Assembly (NCBI GenBank): GCA_009493725.1 | Contig: VOGB01000016.1 | Span: 1 to 8,233 of the forward strand | Direction of reading: 5' to 3' | DNA from: Pseudoramibacter fermentans | GTDB lineage: Bacteria; Bacillota; Clostridia; Eubacteriales; Eubacteriaceae | Length of the DNA: 8,233 bases | Shown: one piece after another, positions 6,194 through 8,233 of the stretch | Layout: every line of letters begins with the position of its first letter | How positions within the stretch are numbered: position 1 is the stretch's first letter | The notes under the pieces: model-generated | What the model was told of the DNA's origin: nothing | Seen by the model: the letters and a program-made list of their open reading frames with translations, nothing else | Database searches by the model: none | Position numbers and translations under genes: made by a program

Positions 6194-7424
6194 TTAAATA
6201 AATGATGCTTCCAAGGTGTCCTGGAGTCCTTTGAACCCTCGGTGGATCCGCTTCAGAGACAGAGCTTATCGTTATAAAACATTTAAACTGAGTAAACCAG
6301 GAAGCGATCCAGTGAATCATTCCGTTGGAAATTTCTTTGTGGTGGGTGGTGGCTTGAGATGCTTATTAAAGTTCTAATCAGGTTAGTTGGAGGTATAGTG
6401 AATGCCGGATAGCTTGGCTCGCGTGAAGGAAGAAGTCCATGAGAAAAGTGTAGTAAATCGGCATTTTAAGCAGAATCTTGATTAATTTGGGATAGGCTGA
6501 TGCCCAGTTGTTGGCGAAATCATTTCAGTTTAAGTTCGCTGCTTCGCGGTTGGCGGCCAGATAGTAATGTGTTTATAAGTCACGATCACGGCGCCTTGCG
6601 GTCTTTGAGCGCGAACATTTGTGTTCATAGATTCCGACCAAACATTGAAACAGGAAACGTTGTCGTATTGGCCTTTAGGAAATGCCGATTCAGCCTTCAT
6701 CCAAAACGCAAACTAACCCATCGGCAACAAACCACAGCACACTTTTAAACGCCCTCGCTGATCAGGTTCCCAGCAGTTCAGTCCAGATTCCAGTCGATTC
6801 CGTCGGCCGCCACTTGGTAGTTCAGCAATCTTTCGTACATCTGGACGAAGCCAATCGCAATATGAACGGCTTCTTTTGAACGGATCCCTACTGCTTTAAC
6901 GGAAGTAAGTGGGATCTAAGAAGATGGCCCCGCATTATGTGAAGCCAGTCGAGGCTGGAAAGCGTGAACCGGTTCATTACGGTTTAGTCCATGTTGGAAA
7001 CAGTTGGCTTTTTTTTTTGGAGTAGTGGCACCGTACTTTTCTCAATGAGTTCGGCAATTTCGCAGGGTAATTCCCTTGGGTACAATGAAGACCGTGTTTC
7101 TAAATTATCAATGTGCCGACCGTAGGGCTGGCACATAGGTATGATTTTCACAAAACCCGGCCATTGCGATTCGAGAGAATGGTAAGTTAAGTTGCCGTAC
7201 TCGTATCAAAACGAGCGCCATAAATGCCGTGCGGTTATTACAGTGTTAATCCCAAGCGTCGAGTGGCGCGTTCGAACCCAAAAACTATGCCAATTCGGTT
7301 GTTTTTTTGAAGACAGACTGGAGTAATCGCCAATTCGAGGGGGGACGACAAACTTCGTCCAAATCTTGCTTTATGGGCTAGTGCAGCGATAATTTCTGTT
7401 GGGTTTTGTAAAAAAGTTCATCAT
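6194..7424 (-). pseudogene. IS256-family transposase, multiply frameshifted
   Basis: Minus-strand reading across frames recovers a mutator-type transposase in order: PTEIIAALAHK near the start, LELAIT, FERATRRLG, GIYGARFDT, NRNGR, NHTYVP-like text, EIAELIEK, PTVSNM then NEPVHAFQ, FLDPTY (first catalytic Asp, 6914-6916), SKEAVHIAIG, LLNYQVAADG, NLISEGV, WFVADGL (second Asp, 6720-6722), FGRNL, NVRAQR, WASAYPKLIK, AIRHS, TNLIRT, NDSLDRFLV, MFYNDK and finally RIHRGFKGLQDTLEASFI with TAA at 6194-6196. The family expects TNLIES, so the catalytic Glu codon is lost. Frame must change at least about ten times and many stops intervene. AGGAGG at 7438-7443 precedes the ATG at 7422-7424. The conserved end of about 20 residues is the most intact part. 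Confidence 0.9.
7009..7018. repeat. T10 homopolymer inside the transposase remnant
   Basis: Ten consecutive T (A10 on the coding minus strand) fall where the family would encode a few residues before TVSNM. The run is much longer than the expected coding sequence and probably arose by slippage during decay; T7 at 7301-7307 and a G6 run near 7339-7344 are similar. Confidence 0.6.
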
Positions 7425-7471
7425 GGGGAAGGCACTTCCTCCTATTTCTAACAATTCAGAAATCTTTTATG

Positions 7472-7497
7472 CATACCACAAGATCTTTTACGCTTCT
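7472..7497 (-). repeat. terminal inverted repeat, transposase 5' side
   Basis: Read inward on the minus strand, AGAAGCGTAAAAG then ATCTTGTGG mirrors the other end, with 15 identities in the 18-base core. It lies about 50 bases upstream of the transposase ATG, normal for the family. Confidence 0.78.
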
Positions 7498-7672
7498 CCG
7501 ACTAACTCGTTTTGGCTTATTATTGGCTAAATTTACGGTTTCAGGGGTGTAAACCAATTAAGTATCTCTTTATATGTTAAAAACGGGCCTCCTTCTCTAA
7601 TAATGGCGAAGAGAATGAGAAGAAAGAAGGAAAAGAACCATTTTAGGGCTAAATCTCAGAAGTACCACAAAG
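7498..7672. other. IS flank with no assignable gene
   Basis: No intact gene is visible. On the minus strand short open pieces occur, such as LTYKEILNWF and YTPETVNLANN, and AGAAGGAGG near 7589-7597 resembles a ribosome site, but no start codon follows at a suitable distance. This could be the 5' part of the gene whose 3' part lies at 5814-6134, or unrelated spacer after the acetoin reductase remnant. The sequence is too short and decayed to decide. Confidence 0.4.
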
Positions 7673-7703
7673 GGACCCAGGCGATAATCATCGGTCTGGG
7701 TCC
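7673..7703. terminator. long hairpin, probable terminator of the minus-strand reductase remnant
   Basis: GGACCCAG (7673-7680) pairs with CTGGGTCC (7696-7703); inside, CGAT (7682-7685) pairs with ATCG (7690-7693) around an AATC loop. It lies about 50 bases after the minus-strand stop of the reductase pseudogene, where a terminator is expected, and a short T run (CTTTGT) follows on that strand. The T tract is poor, so termination may be weak or eroded. The stem is perfect despite heavy decay around it. Confidence 0.6.
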
Positions 7704-7753
7704 TTAACAAACGCCATGACAAATTAGGATTTTTTAAACAACCCTTTAGTTAA

Positions 7754-8233
7754 TTAAGGAAAATGCATGAAGCCCTCAAACAATGGATGTCGGCCGGTAT
7801 ATAATTAGAATTCTTACAGCCAGAATGAGACGGGCAGCCGGGCACACAATCTTAGGGCTTGATAACCCGTTTCAAAGCAATATACTTTTGCGAATGTTGC
7901 CATGGCCCCACTCATCGTCTTTTTACGGCAGTATTACCATACTTGGATGTGCAATATCAACATCAGCGGTGTCTTAACAACCTGGGCATAAGGCCTTGGC
8001 CGAATACCTTCTTAAGCCAAATCACGAGCAAGCCTTGAGTGATCCCTACGACTGCAAATTCGGTTTCTGAATAAAGGGCCAGGTTAGGATTCCCAACAAC
8101 ACCGGCTTGTGAAGTGCATTGAATAATCTTACGCCTGTATTGTTGTGTCCTAATTTCTGAAGGTTGATGAGCGGCTGAGCACCCAGAGAAAGACATCCAA
8201 CGTTAAAGCCTTAACGAGCCGGAATTATCCGGT
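7754..8233 (-). pseudogene. butA: acetoin/diacetyl reductase (SDR) pseudogene, 5' end outside the window
   Basis: The minus strand carries a decayed short-chain dehydrogenase. In order it reads GFNVGCLSLGAQPLINLQKLGH, split by a stop and frame changes, then KIIQCTSQAGVVGNPNLALY, GITQG, ARDLA, EGIR, VVKTPLM, KDDEWG, MATFAK, a LSSPKI-like piece and a degraded YITGQT-like end, with TAA at 7754-7756. IIxCTSQAGVVGNPNLALYS followed by FAVxGITQ is typical of (S)-acetoin-forming diacetyl reductases or butanediol dehydrogenases of lactic bacteria, which reduce diacetyl to acetoin with NADH. The Tyr of the YxxxK motif is kept, but the Lys codon is now GAA (8059-8061). Several frameshifts and stops make it non-functional. 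The Rossmann-fold N-terminus lies beyond the right edge. Another SDR is possible but less likely. Confidence 0.82.

Larger units (their letters stand above)
6135..7497 (-). mobile_element. degraded IS256-family insertion sequence (IS1201-like), about 1.36 kb
   Basis: The element is bounded by imperfect inverted repeats at 6135-6160 and 7472-7497 and holds one transposase remnant that fills it, as in IS256-family elements of about 1.3-1.4 kb. The inner repeat cores (6138-6155 on plus; 7494-7477 on minus) match at 15 of 18 bases, ending in ATCTTGTG. I could not find the 8-bp target duplication expected for this family: the flanks at 6127-6134 and 7498-7505 do not match. The element can no longer make transposase, although its ends might still be recognised by a related enzyme elsewhere in the genome. 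It separates the gene fragment at 5814-6134 from sequence beyond 7497. Confidence 0.85.

Noticed and set aside
6470..6530. Helix-turn-helix-like text (FRQQLGISLSQIN) on the minus strand
   Set aside because: It comes from a different frame than the one that reads WASAYPKLIK in the transposase at the same place, so it is a chance product.
6500..6879. Plus-strand open frames of 65-82 codons
   Set aside because: They lie antisense to the recognisable transposase remnant, lack ribosome sites and show no protein-like pattern.
6127..7505. 8-bp target-site duplication around the insertion sequence
   Set aside because: ACAAAACA on one side and CCGACTAA on the other do not match, even with small shifts of the boundary; it may have decayed or the ends may have recombined.
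7589..7615. TTCTCT/AGAGAA inverted repeat near 7593-7615
   Set aside because: A 6-bp stem with an 11-base loop in purine/pyrimidine-biased DNA is weak, and no gene end lies at it on either strand.
7620..7705. T-box-like leader: GTACCAC shortly before a GGACCCAG/CTGGGTCC hairpin on the plus strand
   Set aside because: The conserved T-box core is not present, no stem I or specifier loop could be built, no T tract follows on this strand, and no plus-strand gene lies downstream. The hairpin fits better as a terminator of the minus-strand reductase remnant.
7783..7977. Plus-strand open frame of 64 codons
   Set aside because: It is antisense to the C-terminal part of the acetoin reductase pseudogene and has no supporting ribosome site.
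1..8233. CRISPR arrays, tRNA or rRNA genes, or toxin-antitoxin and defence genes
   Set aside because: No regularly spaced repeats, no cloverleaf or rRNA-like sequence, and no recognisable defence proteins were seen on either strand.

Overview
The window looks like a low-to-mid GC lactic acid bacterium, most probably a heterofermentative member of the Lactobacillaceae. The reasons are a maltose phosphorylase whose key residues (Asp359, Glu487, His671) fall at the numbering I recall for the Levilactobacillus brevis enzyme, a MalT-type sugar/H+ symporter, a Lactococcus-type beta-phosphoglucomutase, strong GGAGG-type ribosome sites and an acetoin-reductase remnant. I cannot name a species.

Positions 1-412 are an AT-rich intergenic region that ends in a compact control region. 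An extended -10 promoter has a perfect LacI-type operator over its -35 and a cre-like site over the predicted transcription start. Positions 413-5762 hold an intact four-gene maltose operon: malT, mapA, galM (mutarotase) and pgmB, closed by a strong bidirectional terminator at 5770-5807. Together the products import maltose with protons, split it with inorganic phosphate into glucose and beta-glucose-1-phosphate, speed anomer interconversion, and turn beta-glucose-1-phosphate into glucose-6-phosphate, so half of each maltose enters glycolysis without ATP. The operon has two compositional halves: malT-mapA are near 47% GC with mixed Leu codons, while galM-pgmB are AT-richer and rich in TTA/TTG. 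The change falls at a small GGAA-loop hairpin between mapA and galM.

Positions 5814-8233 have no intact gene but are not empty. Reading the minus strand across frames resolves three decayed loci: a 3' gene fragment that faintly resembles the C-terminus of a GH2 glycosidase and converges on the pgmB terminator; a complete but dead IS256-family insertion sequence of about 1.36 kb, with both inverted repeats (15 of 18 bases identical) and a transposase readable from first to last residues through many frameshifts; and an acetoin/diacetyl reductase pseudogene running off the right edge, with its own terminator-like hairpin. The intact operon beside heavily decayed neighbours suggests a genome losing genes but keeping maltose use under selection. 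I see no sign of a previously undescribed defence, mobile or RNA system.
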